This document shows positions 5,013 to 5,191 of a stretch of 5,191 nucleotides of DNA, in pieces. This stretch comes from a bacterium. Lineage in GTDB: Bacteria; Pseudomonadota; Gammaproteobacteria; Burkholderiales; Burkholderiaceae_C. The position numbers were made by a program, and so were the translations under genes. The first letter of the stretch is position 1. Each line of letters begins with the position of its first letter. The notes below the pieces were generated by a model. The model saw only the letters and a program-made list of their open reading frames with translations, was not told the origin of the DNA and ran no database searches. The DNA lies in NCBI GenBank assembly GCA_030824095.1, contig JAVBYK010000389.1:1-5191 (forward strand), in the 5' to 3' direction.

Positions 5013-5191
5013 TCAATAGTTCTCGCGGCGGTAAATGAGGGGGCTCCTGAAGGCGCCAAACGTGGCGCTGGCCTTCGGATCCACCTCCCCGGCAGGCTTG
5101 ATCCATTCGTATCGCAGCCAGGGCTTATTGGCTGTAGTCGCCAGGCCTGAATAGCCAGTACCCGCATTTGCTGCGGTACAGGTGCTGCCCG
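5013..5191 (-). CDS. DUF6701-domain / MshQ-like protein, C-terminal fragment (58 codons in window)
   Basis: Partial gene entering from the right edge. The first full codon is at 5189 and the TGA at 5015-5013. The translated end reads GSTCTAANAGTGYSGLATTA, then NKPWLRYEWIKPAGEVDPKA, then SATFGAFRSPLIYRRENY. The pattern 'PWL-Y-W ... P-A-ATFG-FR-P-IYRRE-Y' at the extreme C-terminus is what I recall as the end of DUF6701 proteins, which include MshQ of the MSHA cluster: large exported proteins, often with LamG or collagen-like regions, encoded with the minor pseudopilins. The terminal Tyr is typical. Role is uncertain; a surface or pilus-tip adhesin-like part is often suspected. It ends 168 bp before mshI. 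A competing frame across 5167-4967 gives a peptide with no family character and was not chosen. The call rests on motif memory over a short fragment. Confidence 0.72.
   Translation of the reverse strand, partial: GSTCTAANAGTGYSGLATTANKPWLRYEWIKPAGEVDPKASATFGAFRSPLIYRRENY

Noticed and set aside
4967..5167. Minus-strand 66-codon frame at the right end
   Set aside because: It competes with the frame ending at 5013, which carries the DUF6701-like C-terminal pattern. The 66-codon peptide has no family character and extends past the real stop into the gap.
1..5191. Mobile element, CRISPR array, tRNA or rRNA
   Set aside because: I saw no transposase-like frame, terminal repeats, regularly spaced direct repeats, or tRNA-like cloverleaf sequence. 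The window is almost fully occupied by pilus genes.

Overview
The window is a stretch of about 62% GC (estimated by eye) in which every supportable gene lies on the minus strand, so transcription runs from high to low coordinates. The genes belong to a type IV pilus assembly locus of the MSHA (mannose-sensitive haemagglutinin) class. The GC-rich codon use, the Ala/Pro-rich tails and the MshI/J/K/L/M gene set suggest a betaproteobacterium, probably of the Burkholderiales/Comamonadaceae type. That placement is inferred from general protein character, not from a search.

Layout in transcription order: (1) 5191-5013, the last 58 codons of a protein with a DUF6701/MshQ-type C-terminus; (2) a 168-bp gap (5012-4845), the only non-coding stretch of any size, which is AT-richer than its surroundings and holds promoter-like hexamers, a perfect 16-bp CG palindrome and a 28-codon short ORF; (3) 4844-3777 mshI, a PilM-like actin-fold protein; (4) 3762-3061, a PilN-domain protein; (5) 3064-2429 mshJ, PilO-like; (6) 2432-1995 mshK, a small periplasmic protein; (7) 1984-128 mshL, the outer-membrane secretin; (8) 128-1, the first 42 codons of mshM, an ExeA/GspA-type AAA ATPase cut by the window edge.

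From mshI to mshM the genes are separated by at most 14 bp, and three of the five junctions overlap (ATGA, ATGA and TGATG), so they look like one co-transcribed and partly translationally coupled operon. By analogy with PilMNOPQ, MshI (cytoplasmic), the PilN-like protein and MshJ (inner membrane), MshK (periplasm) and MshL (outer membrane) form the alignment and secretin complex. MshM is expected to help assemble or insert the secretin.

I see no CRISPR array, mobile element, RNA gene or defence system, and nothing that looks like a wholly new system. The most unusual material is the 168-bp gap ahead of mshI and the placement of an MshQ-like gene upstream of mshI rather than at the far end of the cluster.
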